Positions 24,761 to 33,839 of a stretch of DNA of 35,338 nucleotides are shown here, in pieces. The stretch is from Rossellomorea sp. SC111 (GTDB lineage Bacteria; Bacillota; Bacilli; Bacillales; Bacillaceae_B): NCBI RefSeq assembly GCF_024733565.1, contig NZ_JANIOC010000024.1, forward strand, positions 1 through 35,338, written 5' to 3'. Position numbers and translations under genes: made by a program. The notes under the pieces are model-generated. The model was not told where the DNA came from, ran no database searches, and was given only the letters and a program-made list of their open reading frames with translations. Every line of letters starts with the position of its first letter. Position 1 is the first letter of the stretch.

Positions 24761-26377
24761 CTACTTATTATTCGGCTGAACTTTATTCATCAACCACACC
24801 CATTTACTCCCAAATGGCAAGAAACTGATATCTTCTCTTGAAAGGACGTTCCCTCTTAAAAACACAATCAAAAATATGACGCCTCCGATACAAACGCCCC
24901 CTAATGAAAAAAGGACGGAAAGCGGACGACCAGGCATTCCATTAACCAAAAGTGTATCATATATCCATAAAAGTCCCTGTAATCCAATTGTCATGGCCGC
25001 TCCGCTGAGCAACAATGTTTTATAAAAAGAGTACGTGAAAAAACGGATCGGAAACAGATTTCTAAGCTTTATCACCATCATGATGGCAATCATACTTAAA
25101 GAGCCAACAGTCGAGACAGATGCCCCCATGACTCCCAACATTGGGATGAGACAGGCATTGCCCAGGTATTTCACTAAAATTCCCGTTACTATGCAGAATG
25201 CCGGGTAATAGATCCTCCCGATTCCCTGAAAAATGCCTGCAAACGTCAAAATGAGGCAGCTGAAGAAAATCGAAAGACAGAAGACAGCGATGACTTTTGA
25301 ACCGAGGGCATTTTCAAATAGCATCGTATTGGTCGGTACCATGATGTTGATGATCCCCAGTGTGGCAGCAAATCCGATGGTAATGCTGATCTTAAGGGAC
25401 AACTGACTGTACTCCCTTACTAAAGCTTCTCTTCTTTTGAGATAGGCATTCGTCACCAATGGGACGATGGTCAGTGAGATGGATGTAGCCACTACTGTCC
25501 CTAGTTGTACAAAGGGCTGGCCCCGGTCATAAATCCCCTTCCACGTCTTCGCACTTTCCGCTTCCATCCCTGAAGACAGGAGGAGGGAGTATACATTTAA
25601 TGAATCAACAAATTGGAGTAAGACGAGCAACATGGCACTTACACAGATAGCTGTTCCGTTCTTGAATAACCGGGACCAGATCTGTACGTAATCGGCAGGC
25701 AGAGACAGATATTTTCGTGAAAACAACTTTTCCCTGCGTGCAGTAAGGAAGGAAAGAAGAACCAGAAGTCCGCCCAGACCACCGGTAATCGACCCGAACA
25801 GCGCTCCTTTCCCAGTCATATATAAAGAGTACCCTTGGGTTACCAAGATGGTCGAAAAGAACAGAATCGTTGCCACCCTGATTGCTTGTTCCGTCACTTG
25901 AGAGACAGCCGTAGGCACCATATCTTCTTTCCCTTGATAATACCCCCTGATGACGGAGAGGGGAGCTAATAATAGGAACGATAAAGAAATCACCTGAAGT
26001 AACGGCTTTAGCAGGGGATCTCCCATCCAACGTGCGATCATGCCTGCACCGAGGTAGACGAGGAGAAACCAGGAAAACCCAACGAGACAAAGGAATAGAA
26101 AGGAGGTGATGGCCACTCTCTTTGCGCCTTCTTCATCATCCCCTTCTAATTTCTCTGCTACCATCTTTGAGATGATGACAGGGAATCCATATGTGGAGAG
26201 GGCGAGGGCAATCCCGTAGAACGGATACACCTGCTGATATATATAAAATCCGATATCTCCAACAATATTTTGAAAAGGAACCCGGTAAACAGCACTTAAT
26301 ACTTTTGTTACCAATGCCGCAATCGTTAAGACCATGGCCCCTTTTAAAAATTGACTGGAGGAGTACTTCTTACTCAA
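24761..26377 (-). CDS. yabM: MOP-superfamily polysaccharide/lipid flippase (SpoVB/MurJ-like)
   Basis: A 538-residue integral membrane protein with about 14 hydrophobic segments. It belongs to the polysaccharide-export family with SpoVB, MurJ/YtgP and YabM (VPFQNIVGDIGFYIYQQVYP near the N-terminus is typical). It probably flips a lipid-linked cell-wall or cortex precursor; which one is not shown. The start is TTG (MSKKYSSS), with AGGA seven bases upstream; the N-terminus matches the B. subtilis protein as I recall it. A possible extended -10 (TGGTAAAAT, near 26450) lies in the upstream gap. It forms an apparent operon with mazG and yabO. Confidence 0.9.
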   Translation of the reverse strand: MSKKYSSSQFLKGAMVLTIAALVTKVLSAVYRVPFQNIVGDIGFYIYQQVYPFYGIALALSTYGFPVIISKMVAEKLEGDDEEGAKRVAITSFLFLCLVGFSWFLLVYLGAGMIARWMGDPLLKPLLQVISLSFLLLAPLSVIRGYYQGKEDMVPTAVSQVTEQAIRVATILFFSTILVTQGYSLYMTGKGALFGSITGGLGGLLVLLSFLTARREKLFSRKYLSLPADYVQIWSRLFKNGTAICVSAMLLVLLQFVDSLNVYSLLLSSGMEAESAKTWKGIYDRGQPFVQLGTVVATSISLTIVPLVTNAYLKRREALVREYSQLSLKISITIGFAATLGIINIMVPTNTMLFENALGSKVIAVFCLSIFFSCLILTFAGIFQGIGRIYYPAFCIVTGILVKYLGNACLIPMLGVMGASVSTVGSLSMIAIMMVIKLRNLFPIRFFTYSFYKTLLLSGAAMTIGLQGLLWIYDTLLVNGMPGRPLSVLFSLGGVCIGGVIFLIVFLRGNVLSREDISFLPFGSKWVWLMNKVQPNNK

Positions 26378-26498
26378 CCCGTTTTCCTGCCTTTCTGTAC
26401 CACTTCCTTCAATCTGATCCAGACCGAAGAAAAAATCAATTATGTACTGGTCATTTTACCATAAAGGGCTGGATGTTTTCTCTAGTGGGTTTGACGGC

Positions 26499-26527
26499 AA
26501 AAAAAGAAGAGTGGCAATTTGCCACTC
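26499..26527 (-). terminator. spoVT terminator
   Basis: On the minus strand GAGTGGCA (26527-26520) pairs with TGCCACTC (26516-26509), 3-base loop, followed by TTCTTTTTTT. It begins eight bases after the spoVT stop. Confidence 0.92.
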
Positions 26528-26534
26528 CTTTAGG

Positions 26535-27071
26535 TTATGACTCCATTTGTCTTGCTAAAAAGCCAGCTGCCGTTTCTACTGCTTTTTGTTCCACTTCGCC
26601 TACTGTACGTTCCTTTGAGAAAATCGCAACGGCACCAATCGGATCTCCATTTGCGACAATCGGAGCAATCGTATAGGAAGCAAGATCCTCACCATGTCCA
26701 TCAACAAGCTCAGCTTGTCCCTGTTGAGTGTGTAATAGAGACGTACGGTCATCCATTACCTTCTCAACGAGTTCACTGATGTTCTTATTTAAATACTCTT
26801 TCTTCGAAGCGCCGGAGATGGCAATGACAGCATCCCGATCACAAATTAACACGGCACTTCCCAGACTGTCGTACAATGCTTCGCCATATTCCTTAGCAAA
26901 GTCACCAAGTTCACTGATTGGGGAATATTTCTTTAAGATGACTTCTCCGTCACGATCAACGAAGATTTCCAGGGGGTCTCCCTCGCGAATCCTTAATGTC
27001 CTGCGAATTTCTTTCGGAATGACGACACGACCTAAATCATCAATACGACGAACAATACCAGTTGCTTTCAT
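26535..27071 (-). CDS. spoVT: Stage V sporulation protein T (AbrB-like regulator)
   Basis: Forespore transcription regulator that tunes sigma-G genes. The 178 residues equal the usual length. The N-terminal AbrB swapped-hairpin DNA-binding domain (1-52: GIVRRIDDLGRVVIPKEIRR) is followed by a GAF-type domain (about 57-176). ATG with GTGAGG about nine bases upstream. A forespore-type promoter and a 7-bp inverted repeat lie upstream, and a terminator downstream, so it is a single-gene unit. Confidence 0.98.
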   Translation of the reverse strand: MKATGIVRRIDDLGRVVIPKEIRRTLRIREGDPLEIFVDRDGEVILKKYSPISELGDFAKEYGEALYDSLGSAVLICDRDAVIAISGASKKEYLNKNISELVEKVMDDRTSLLHTQQGQAELVDGHGEDLASYTIAPIVANGDPIGAVAIFSKERTVGEVEQKAVETAAGFLARQMES

Positions 27072-27114
27072 CTATAGTTGCCTCACTTTCATCAGATGAT
27101 TTTTATTTGGCAAT

Positions 27115-27135
27115 GTATTCACTTTAGTTGAATAC
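27115..27135. repeat. Inverted repeat in spoVT leader
   Basis: GTATTCA and TGAATAC, perfect 7-bp arms, 7-base spacer. It lies between the predicted sigma-G promoter and the gene. On the minus strand its proximal arm also gives TGAATA, 17 bases before CATCTGA, a weaker second sigma-G match. It could be an operator, perhaps for SpoVT itself. Confidence 0.5.
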
Positions 27136-27151
27136 TTACCATTGTTGAGTT

Positions 27152-27181
27152 TAGTATCTTACAACTTAGAAGTTCTATACA
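27152..27181 (-). promoter_or_regulatory. spoVT sigma-G promoter candidate
   Basis: On the minus strand TGTATA (27181-27176), 17 bases, GATACTA (27158-27152). The known sigma-G pattern is GHATR and CATHHTA; only the first -10 base differs. The leader would be about 75 bases. B. subtilis spoVT is known to use sigma-G. The rest of 27182-27369, between here and mfd, shows no gene and no clear mfd terminator. Confidence 0.65.
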
Positions 27182-27369
27182 CATTCAGTTATTTTTTCTG
27201 TAATTTCACTAAAATTCTAATGCAGGTATCTTTTTCCATTGTTGGCAGCTGCATAAATACTAATACCCTTATCATAGTAAAGTAAAACAATCTGCGCGTT
27301 TACATTTTGGTTACATTATTATAACGAAGGGAAGAAATGCCACTGGTTTGTGTCGAAATGATGAAATGA

Positions 27370-30300
27370 TCACACGCTTTCTTCTATTTTCACCGCTTCA
27401 TCCAGGCGTTTGATGATGTCATACGCCATGTTAAACCATTTGGACGCTTCCAGGCGTGCTGTGTTAATCGATATTTTAAGTCTGGAGCCTTCCATTCCAA
27501 GTCCGACTGCACGGCCGTGTTTGTTGCAAAGATTGAATACTTTGGAACCGTCGATATGTGCGGTTCCTTCCGGTGACATAAAGATATTCACCGTTTTCTT
27601 GTCCTGCTTGATGGATTCGAGCTTTGTATTCTTGGCATAGATCTTCATTTCAGAGATGAGGAATAAGTAGCCCACCTCTTCCGGATATTCTCCGAACCGG
27701 TCCAGTATCTCTTCTTCAAGTTCCTCGATTTCAGGAAGGGAAGAAAGGGATCGGAATCGTTTATACATTTCGATCTTTTGATGACCATCTTTAATATAAT
27801 CATCCGGAATATAAGCGTCGATTTCAATGTCCACTTCAAAGCTTGACTCAGGCTGCTTCGGAAGATCTCCTTTTCTTTCTTCGATGGCTTCTTTCAGCAT
27901 TTGGGAGTACAGGTCGAATCCGACAGAATCAATGAATCCGTGCTGCTGTGCCCCGAGGAGATTACCCGCTCCACGGATCGTCAAGTCACGCATGGCAATT
28001 TTGAATCCGGATCCTAACTCCGTGAATTCTTTGATTGCCTGCAATCGTTTTTCAGCCACTTCTGTCAGGACCTTATCTTTCCTATAGGTGAAATAGGCAT
28101 AAGCCACCCGGTTCGAACGGCCGACACGTCCCCTTAGTTGATAAAGCTGGGATAAACCCATCCGGTCGGCATCAAACACTATCAACGTATTGACGTTCGG
28201 GATATCCACACCCGTTTCAATGATCGTAGTGGTGACAAGCACATCATATTCTCCTGCAAGGAAGCCTAATATGACGGCTTCGAGCTCGTTCTCGCTCATT
28301 TGACCATGAGCGTAGGCAATCCGGGCATCGGGTACTAGCATGGAGATCTCATCGGCTTTTCTTTCTATATCTTCTACACGATTATAGAGGAAATACACTT
28401 GGCCATTCCTTGCCATTTCCCTTTCAATCGCTTCTTTAATAAGGGCACCGTTGTACTCCATCACATAGGTCTGAACCGGGAACCGGTTTTCAGGTGGTGT
28501 TTCAATAACCGATAAATCCCTTACACCGAGCATCGACATATGAAGGGTACGGGGAATCGGTGTGGCCGTTAGGGTCAGTACGTCGATATTGGTTTTTAAT
28601 TGTTTGATCTTCTCTTTATGCGTGACACCGAACCTTTGTTCTTCATCGATGATCAAGAGTCCTATATCCCTGTATTGAATGTCTTTTGAGAGAAGTCGGT
28701 GAGTTCCCACTACAATATCCACCGTTCCATTCTTGAGCCCCTTCGTCGTCTCCTGTTGCTGCTTTCTCGTTCGGAAACGGCTTAATAAACCGATTTCCAC
28801 CGGGAAGTCCTGAAAACGCTCCTTGATCGTTTCAAAATGCTGTTGAGCAAGGATGGTGGTAGGCACGAGGATGGCCACTTGTTTTCCATCTGCAATCGCC
28901 TTGAAGGCGGCCCTGATCGCAACCTCGGTCTTACCATAGCCTACGTCCCCACACAATAACCGGTCCATCGGACGTTCTCTTTCCATATCGTGCTTGATTT
29001 CACTGACAGAACGCAGCTGATCATCCGTTTCTTCATAAGGGAAAGCCAATTCAAATTCTCTCTGCATGTCCCCATCGGGAGAAAAGGCATAACCTTTTGC
29101 TGCTTCCCGTTCAGCATAAAGCTTGATCAGATCATCCGCGATATCCTGAACAGAAGATTGAACCTTCGACTTGACCTTCTTCCATTCACTTCCACCCAGT
29201 TTATAAAGCTTTGGATCCTTATTCTCGGATGCGACATATTTCTGGACCAATTCAATTTGATCGACCGGTACATAAAGTTTGTCATTCCCTTGATACTTCA
29301 CATGGAGATAGTCTTTATGGACCCCGTTGATCTCCAATGTTTCAATCCCAAGGAATTTACCGATCCCGTGATTCACATGAACCACATGGTCCCCTACTTT
29401 CAGCTCAGAGTAACTTTTGATCCTCTCTGCGTTTGAAAGTTTCTGCCTTCTCGGCTTCTTTTGGGTTTTCTTATTGAACAATTCTTCTTCCGTAATAACC
29501 GCAAGCTTCTGAAGGGGGAGCTCGAACCCGCTTGTCAGGCTTCCATTGATCATCTGGATCGTTCCCGGCAGAAGTTTATCCCCGTTTTCGACAAAGGCAA
29601 TCTCAATTTTGTAATCGTCCAGTACCCTTTGAAGCTTCTTAACGCGGTCTTCATCCGGGCCTAACAAGACAACGGTATATTTTCCTTTTTTCCACCTGTC
29701 CAACTCCGCCTTCAATACGTTCATCTGCCCATGGAAATTCTGCATGGGCTTCGTTGAGACATTAAAGATATTTTGTGGACTGGTATTCGGAATATGACGC
29801 AGGAACAATGAGAAATATACCTTTGGCAGCTTCGTCTTACTGACTAACGATGAAAATGTATGGGAGACATGTACGTCATGAATGATCTGTCCTTCCTGAA
29901 GCAGGGAAGTATACCATTCTGCTTCCTCTTTCTCGAGGGAGTCACTCATTTCCTGGACGCGGCTGAACTCATCAAAGAATAGAACCCCGTCTTCGGGTAA
30001 ATAATCTAGCAAACTACTAGGCTTTTCATATGCGAGGGACAAGTACTTAAAGATTTGCTCAGGAACCTGCCCGTTCTCAAGCTGCCCCACCTCATGACCT
30101 ATGTACTCTGTCATCTTCTCCTTAACGGCCGCCGATTTGACCTTCTTCAAGCTTGTGGAAAGACCTGCGTTGATTTCATGAATCAGCCTCTCCATATTTT
30201 CATACTTCAATAAGACCTCTGTGGCAGGGCCTATTTCTATCTCATTAAGTTTATCAATCGAACGCTGGTCTTCAACCGAAAAGAGGCGGATCGAATCAAT

Positions 30301-30900
30301 TTCAGTATCGAATAATTCGATCCGGACAGGGTTCTGAGTTGTTAATGGAAAAATGTCGACAATCCCCCCGCGAAGGCTGAATTCGCCAGGTGTGCTGACC
30401 ATCCCTGTCCGTTGATAGCCCATTTGCACCAATTGATTTAATACTTCATCCAAGTCGATATCTTCACCCATTTGAAAGCGGATCTGATTCGTAGCCCACA
30501 TCGACTTAGGTGGAAGGATTTTACGAAATCCGGCAACAGGTACAATATAGACACCCTGCTGCTGATTGGAGAGCTTATTCATTACTTCGATCCGCTGTGC
30601 CCTCAACTCCGGGCTTGCCACACTTAGTTCAGCTGCGATCAGCTCATTAGCAGAATATAAATATACTTCGTCCTCAGACAAAAATTGAATGAGATCGTCA
30701 TAGACTTTCTGGGCTTGAAACAAATTATGCGTCACCACTACGGTGGATTTATTGGTTTGTAAATATACATCTGCTATATATGCTGTCCGGGATGAGCCGG
30801 ACAATCCTGCCACAAGCTGTTCAGACAGACGCTCCTCCACCCCAGCGATGATGGACTGTAATTCTTCACTTTGGTGAACCTGCTTTAAAATACCTTTCAA
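27370..30900 (-). CDS. mfd: Transcription-repair coupling factor Mfd
   Basis: Removes RNA polymerase stalled at lesions and recruits UvrA. The 1176-residue product is full length. It has a UvrB-like N-terminal part (about 1-350), a degenerate middle, and an RNA-polymerase-interacting CarD-like domain (about 500-570; [17 protein letters not shown]). The SF2 translocase follows, with GDVGYGKT near 650-657 and DEEQ near 750, then RGRVGRS and the C-terminal D7 domain. The start is TTG, with GGGGAGGAG seven bases upstream. It follows fin, from which it is separated by a terminator; no convincing promoter was fixed in the 85-bp gap. Confidence 0.98.
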   Translation of the reverse strand: MKGILKQVHQSEELQSIIAGVEERLSEQLVAGLSGSSRTAYIADVYLQTNKSTVVVTHNLFQAQKVYDDLIQFLSEDEVYLYSANELIAAELSVASPELRAQRIEVMNKLSNQQQGVYIVPVAGFRKILPPKSMWATNQIRFQMGEDIDLDEVLNQLVQMGYQRTGMVSTPGEFSLRGGIVDIFPLTTQNPVRIELFDTEIDSIRLFSVEDQRSIDKLNEIEIGPATEVLLKYENMERLIHEINAGLSTSLKKVKSAAVKEKMTEYIGHEVGQLENGQVPEQIFKYLSLAYEKPSSLLDYLPEDGVLFFDEFSRVQEMSDSLEKEEAEWYTSLLQEGQIIHDVHVSHTFSSLVSKTKLPKVYFSLFLRHIPNTSPQNIFNVSTKPMQNFHGQMNVLKAELDRWKKGKYTVVLLGPDEDRVKKLQRVLDDYKIEIAFVENGDKLLPGTIQMINGSLTSGFELPLQKLAVITEEELFNKKTQKKPRRQKLSNAERIKSYSELKVGDHVVHVNHGIGKFLGIETLEINGVHKDYLHVKYQGNDKLYVPVDQIELVQKYVASENKDPKLYKLGGSEWKKVKSKVQSSVQDIADDLIKLYAEREAAKGYAFSPDGDMQREFELAFPYEETDDQLRSVSEIKHDMERERPMDRLLCGDVGYGKTEVAIRAAFKAIADGKQVAILVPTTILAQQHFETIKERFQDFPVEIGLLSRFRTRKQQQETTKGLKNGTVDIVVGTHRLLSKDIQYRDIGLLIIDEEQRFGVTHKEKIKQLKTNIDVLTLTATPIPRTLHMSMLGVRDLSVIETPPENRFPVQTYVMEYNGALIKEAIEREMARNGQVYFLYNRVEDIERKADEISMLVPDARIAYAHGQMSENELEAVILGFLAGEYDVLVTTTIIETGVDIPNVNTLIVFDADRMGLSQLYQLRGRVGRSNRVAYAYFTYRKDKVLTEVAEKRLQAIKEFTELGSGFKIAMRDLTIRGAGNLLGAQQHGFIDSVGFDLYSQMLKEAIEERKGDLPKQPESSFEVDIEIDAYIPDDYIKDGHQKIEMYKRFRSLSSLPEIEELEEEILDRFGEYPEEVGYLFLISEMKIYAKNTKLESIKQDKKTVNIFMSPEGTAHIDGSKVFNLCNKHGRAVGLGMEGSRLKISINTARLEASKWFNMAYDIIKRLDEAVKIEESV

Positions 30901-30954
30901 GTGTACGCTCCTCCCCTGTGGTTCTTTCTATAAATAAGCTAAAAGTATAAACAG

Positions 30955-30981
30955 AAAAATGCTTTGGCTCTTCACCAAAGC
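30955..30981 (-). terminator. fin terminator
   Basis: On the minus strand GCTTTGG (30981-30975) pairs with CCAAAGC (30967-30961), 7-base loop, followed by ATTTTTCTG. It starts just after the fin stop and lies before mfd. Confidence 0.8.
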
Positions 30982-30985
30982 GTTC

Positions 30986-31216
30986 TTACTGAATGATATG
31001 ATCTAATTCATGGTAGTCAGGATTTCTTTCCAGGCTTTCCTGACAATCTTCACAGATCGTTTTCACTTGGATGTCCCCGTTGTCCTGATAGTGAACCATA
31101 TGTAACCGCTCTTCATCCGTCAGCATATGAATCCCAAGCTGCTCGGAATGCACGGATACATTTGAAAGAGTCCCGACATTTGTCCCACAATGCCGACACT
31201 GGTAATGGATCGCCAT
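30986..31216 (-). CDS. fin: Anti-sigma-F factor Fin
   Basis: Small zinc-ribbon protein (76 residues). In B. subtilis it (YabK) inhibits sigma-F to allow the switch to sigma-G in the forespore. Zinc ligands are Cys7 and Cys10 (CRHC) and Cys55 and Cys58 (CEDC). The end HELDHIIQ is typical. The ATG at 31216 has GGAGG seven bases upstream; an upstream ATG lies on that site. A forespore-type promoter is directly upstream, so expression would be governed by the factor it controls. Confidence 0.93.
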   Translation of the reverse strand: MAIHYQCRHCGTNVGTLSNVSVHSEQLGIHMLTDEERLHMVHYQDNGDIQVKTICEDCQESLERNPDYHELDHIIQ

Positions 31217-31245
31217 ATCTTTCCCTCCATACACATTTATACTGT

Positions 31246-31276
31246 TAGTATGAACCTGTTAGAAGGGAGTTATTCA
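31246..31276 (-). promoter_or_regulatory. fin forespore promoter (sigma-F/sigma-G type)
   Basis: On the minus strand TGAATA (31276-31271), 18 bases, CATACTA (31252-31246), both perfect sigma-G-type boxes. GG two bases before the -10 (GGTTCATACTA) also suits sigma-F recognition. The leader would be about 23 bases. B. subtilis fin is known to be sigma-F dependent. Confidence 0.75.
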
Positions 31277-31331
31277 AACCGGTTAAAGGATTGATGATGA
31301 AAAAACCCTGGAAATTAAGTATATGACACGG

Positions 31332-31889
31332 TCAGTTGAATTTATTCATAACCTCTAGGAATGGTTTATCCAACCAGGCTTCACATGCTTCCACGCTTGA
31401 AGAAATGGCTTTATCCAGTTCCGGCTGCTCTTCCTTCGAAAATTTACCCAGGACGTAATCCGGGACGCTCATTCCATTGGTCGGGCGGTCGATCCCCACC
31501 CGCAGTCGATTAAATTGCTGTGAACCTAAATGGGCAATGGTCGATTTAATGCCATTATGCCCCCCGGCACTTCCCTTTTGCCTAAATCTTAATTTTCCTA
31601 CAGGCAAGTCCAGGTCATCATAAATGACAAGTAAATCTTCATCTTCAATTTCAAAATAATCCATCAGGGGTACAATGCTTTCTCCTGACAAATTCATATA
31701 CGTAAGCGGCTTTAAAAGAACGACCTTTTCACCTTTATGATGATATGTGCCGTATACCCCTTTAAACTTGGACTGGTTCAACGAAACGCCCAGTCGATCG
31801 GCTAATGCATCTATAATAACGAAACCGATATTATGTCTCGTTTTCTCATATTGTGATCCCGGATTCCCGAGCCCTACGATTAATTTCAT
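31332..31889 (-). CDS. pth: Peptidyl-tRNA hydrolase
   Basis: Releases tRNA from peptidyl-tRNA that falls off the ribosome; known as spoVC in B. subtilis. The 185-residue product shows Asn10 and the catalytic His19 (GLGNPGSQYEKTRHNIGF), Asn66 (TYMNLSG), the DDLD block (91-94) and GGHNG (109-113). The ATG at 31889 has AGAGGTG seven bases upstream; the longer frame to 31940 runs into the ctc terminator. No T-run hairpin was found after the stop, so some transcript may continue into fin. Confidence 0.97.
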   Translation of the reverse strand: MKLIVGLGNPGSQYEKTRHNIGFVIIDALADRLGVSLNQSKFKGVYGTYHHKGEKVVLLKPLTYMNLSGESIVPLMDYFEIEDEDLLVIYDDLDLPVGKLRFRQKGSAGGHNGIKSTIAHLGSQQFNRLRVGIDRPTNGMSVPDYVLGKFSKEEQPELDKAISSSVEACEAWLDKPFLEVMNKFN

Positions 31890-31927
31890 TTCTAACACCT
31901 CTTCTGACCTTATACCTCTAGAATAAC

Positions 31928-31957
31928 GTAAAAAGCGCAACCTGCAAAAGGTTACGC
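31928..31957 (-). terminator. ctc terminator
   Basis: On the minus strand GCGTAACC (31957-31950) pairs with GGTTGCGC (31942-31935; one T-G pair), 7-base loop, followed by five T. It lies between ctc and pth. Confidence 0.82.
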
Positions 31958-31972
31958 CAAAAAATATTGATT

Positions 31973-32626
31973 TTACTCTTCCTTCGATTCACTTTCGTCA
32001 CTGGCTTCCGATTCTCTGCCTTCTTCATTCTCAGGTGTGCCAGCTTCCTGCTCTTCACCACTGTCGATTTCTTCTTCTTGTCTTGGAGCAAGAATGGAAG
32101 CAATCGTGCGGTCATCCTCTTCATTAAGAGTGACGCTGTACTTATCACGGATATCGCTGATCGTTACCGTTTCTCCCACTTGGAGCTCGGTTACATCCAC
32201 TTCGATGGATTCCGGAATATCATTCGGTTTGGCTGTTACAGATACCTCATGCAACGGCTGCTGCATCACGCCACCGTCTTTTACGCCGGCTGCTTCTCCT
32301 ACAAGCTCGATACGAACATCCGCATCGATTTCTTCTGACATATTCACAGCAAGGAAATCAACATGTGTGACAGCATCCTTCAGGTGATCCTGCTGGTAAT
32401 CACTTAAAATGACGTTTTGTTTATTGCCATCTACGTTTAAAGAAATGATTCCGTTTCTTCCGACTTCGCGAATCGTTTTAATAAATGTAATGGCGTCTAC
32501 CATAATTGATGTATTATCTGCTTTGTAGCCGTACACGACTCCAGGGATATTCCCCTCATGTCTCAGCTTTGTTAATGAAGATCGTTTAAAATCTTTCCTC
32601 GTATTTGCTTTTAATTCTGTTGCCAT
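31973..32626 (-). CDS. ctc: Ribosomal protein bL25, Ctc (general stress form)
   Basis: 5S-rRNA-binding protein of the 50S subunit. The 217-residue product has the L25 domain (1-93) and the TL5-type beta domain (about 98-183; AAGVKDGGVMQQPLHEV), then a tail of 34 residues (184-217) dominated by Glu, Asp and Ser. ATG; the ribosome-binding site GGAAGG lies rather far, about 12 bases upstream. A sigma-B-type promoter precedes it, as in B. subtilis where ctc is a classic sigma-B gene. Confidence 0.96.
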   Translation of the reverse strand: MATELKANTRKDFKRSSLTKLRHEGNIPGVVYGYKADNTSIMVDAITFIKTIREVGRNGIISLNVDGNKQNVILSDYQQDHLKDAVTHVDFLAVNMSEEIDADVRIELVGEAAGVKDGGVMQQPLHEVSVTAKPNDIPESIEVDVTELQVGETVTISDIRDKYSVTLNEEDDRTIASILAPRQEEEIDSGEEQEAGTPENEEGRESEASDESESKEE

Positions 32627-32683
32627 GTCTAATCCAACACCTTCCCTAATCTTTTATGTTAGTTAAAGTTCTATATATAGTAA

Positions 32684-32709
32684 TTACCCCAATCGCATTT
32701 GAAATAAAC
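32684..32709 (-). promoter_or_regulatory. ctc sigma-B promoter candidate
   Basis: On the minus strand GTTTAT (32709-32704), 14 bases, GGGTAA (32689-32684). The known sigma-B boxes are GTTTAA and GGGTAT with 13-15 bases; each box here has one mismatch. The leader would be about 50 bases. Confidence 0.7.
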
Positions 32710-32797
32710 ATAGAAAAAGATATTGGAGTGGCAGGATCGTTCCATTAATGTTGCCATAAGAGCATTTACATGCCTCCTGCAAGGGTGGAGGGGAACC

Positions 32798-32834
32798 AAA
32801 AAAAGAGCCTGTCCCAACCGAAGGGACAAGCTCT
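32798..32834 (-). terminator. prs terminator
   Basis: On the minus strand AGAGCTTGTCCC (32834-32823) pairs with GGGACAGGCTCT (32815-32804; one T-G pair), 7-base loop, followed by seven T in total. Confidence 0.95.
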
Positions 32835-32866
32835 TCTTTCTATGCACAAACTACAAATATTAATTC

Positions 32867-33826
32867 TTAATCAAAAAGCGTGCTGACAGATTGCTGCTCG
32901 TAGATGCGGATGATCGCTTCGCTGATCAAAGGAGCCACTGACAGGGACTTCACTTTACCGATCATCTTCTCTTCACCCAGTGGGATGGAGTTCGTTACAA
33001 CCAGTTCTTTAATATTGGAGTTTTCGATGCGTTCGATGGCAGGACCTGAAAGGACCGGATGCGTACAGCATGCAAAGACTTCTTTTGCTCCGTTTTCAAC
33101 TAACGCATTGGCTGCCAGTGTAATCGTACCTGCAGTATCAATGATATCATCGATCAAGATCGCGATTTTCCCGTCGATATTCCCGACGATGTTCATCACT
33201 TCTGCCACATTCGGCTTCGGACGACGCTTATCAATGATCGCAATAGGAGCTTTCAGGCGTTCTGCAAGCTTACGTGCTCTTGTCACTCCACCATGGTCCG
33301 GGGATACGATAACAAGATCTTCCGTATTGAATCCTCTTTCTTCAAAGTAATCCGCTAAGATCGGCACACCCATGAGGTGATCGATCAGGATATCGAAGAA
33401 ACCTTGTATTTGGGGAGCATGAAGATCCAACGTGATAACACGTGTAGCGCCGGCTGTTTCTAATAGATTCGCCACTAATTTAGCAGTGATCGGCTCACGT
33501 GCTCTCGCTTTACGGTCTTGTCTGGCATAACCATAGTAAGGCATCACGATATTAATCGTCTTGGCAGAAGCACGTTTCAGGGCATCCACCATAATCAGAA
33601 GCTCCATCAGGTTTTCATTTACCGGCTGACAAGTAGATTGAATGACAAACACATCACAACCACGGATACTTTCTTCGATGTTGATTTGGATTTCACCGTC
33701 ACTAAAACGTTTAACGGACGATTTACCTAATTCAACTCCTACTTCATCAGCAATTTCCTTTGCAAGATGGTAGTTTGAATTAAGAGAGAAGATTTTCAAC
33801 TTGGAATTAATATAAGAGTTTGGCAT
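32867..33826 (-). CDS. prs: Ribose-phosphate pyrophosphokinase
   Basis: Makes PRPP from ribose 5-phosphate and ATP, feeding purine, pyrimidine, NAD, histidine and tryptophan synthesis and HprT in this same window. The 319-residue class I enzyme shows the flexible loop [11 protein letters not shown] (102-112), His136 in [18 protein letters not shown] (175-180) and the PRPP loop [10 protein letters not shown] (225-234). ATG with GGGAGG six bases upstream. It follows glmU by 13 bases, so the two are co-transcribed. Confidence 0.98.
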   Translation of the reverse strand: MPNSYINSKLKIFSLNSNYHLAKEIADEVGVELGKSSVKRFSDGEIQINIEESIRGCDVFVIQSTCQPVNENLMELLIMVDALKRASAKTINIVMPYYGYARQDRKARAREPITAKLVANLLETAGATRVITLDLHAPQIQGFFDILIDHLMGVPILADYFEERGFNTEDLVIVSPDHGGVTRARKLAERLKAPIAIIDKRRPKPNVAEVMNIVGNIDGKIAILIDDIIDTAGTITLAANALVENGAKEVFACCTHPVLSGPAIERIENSNIKELVVTNSIPLGEEKMIGKVKSLSVAPLISEAIIRIYEQQSVSTLFD

Positions 33827-33839
33827 TGTGGACCTCCCA

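Noticed and set aside
27182..27369. Hidden gene or mfd terminator between mfd and spoVT
   Set aside because: No open frame with a ribosome-binding site and no hairpin with a T-run; only isolated TATAAT-like sites.
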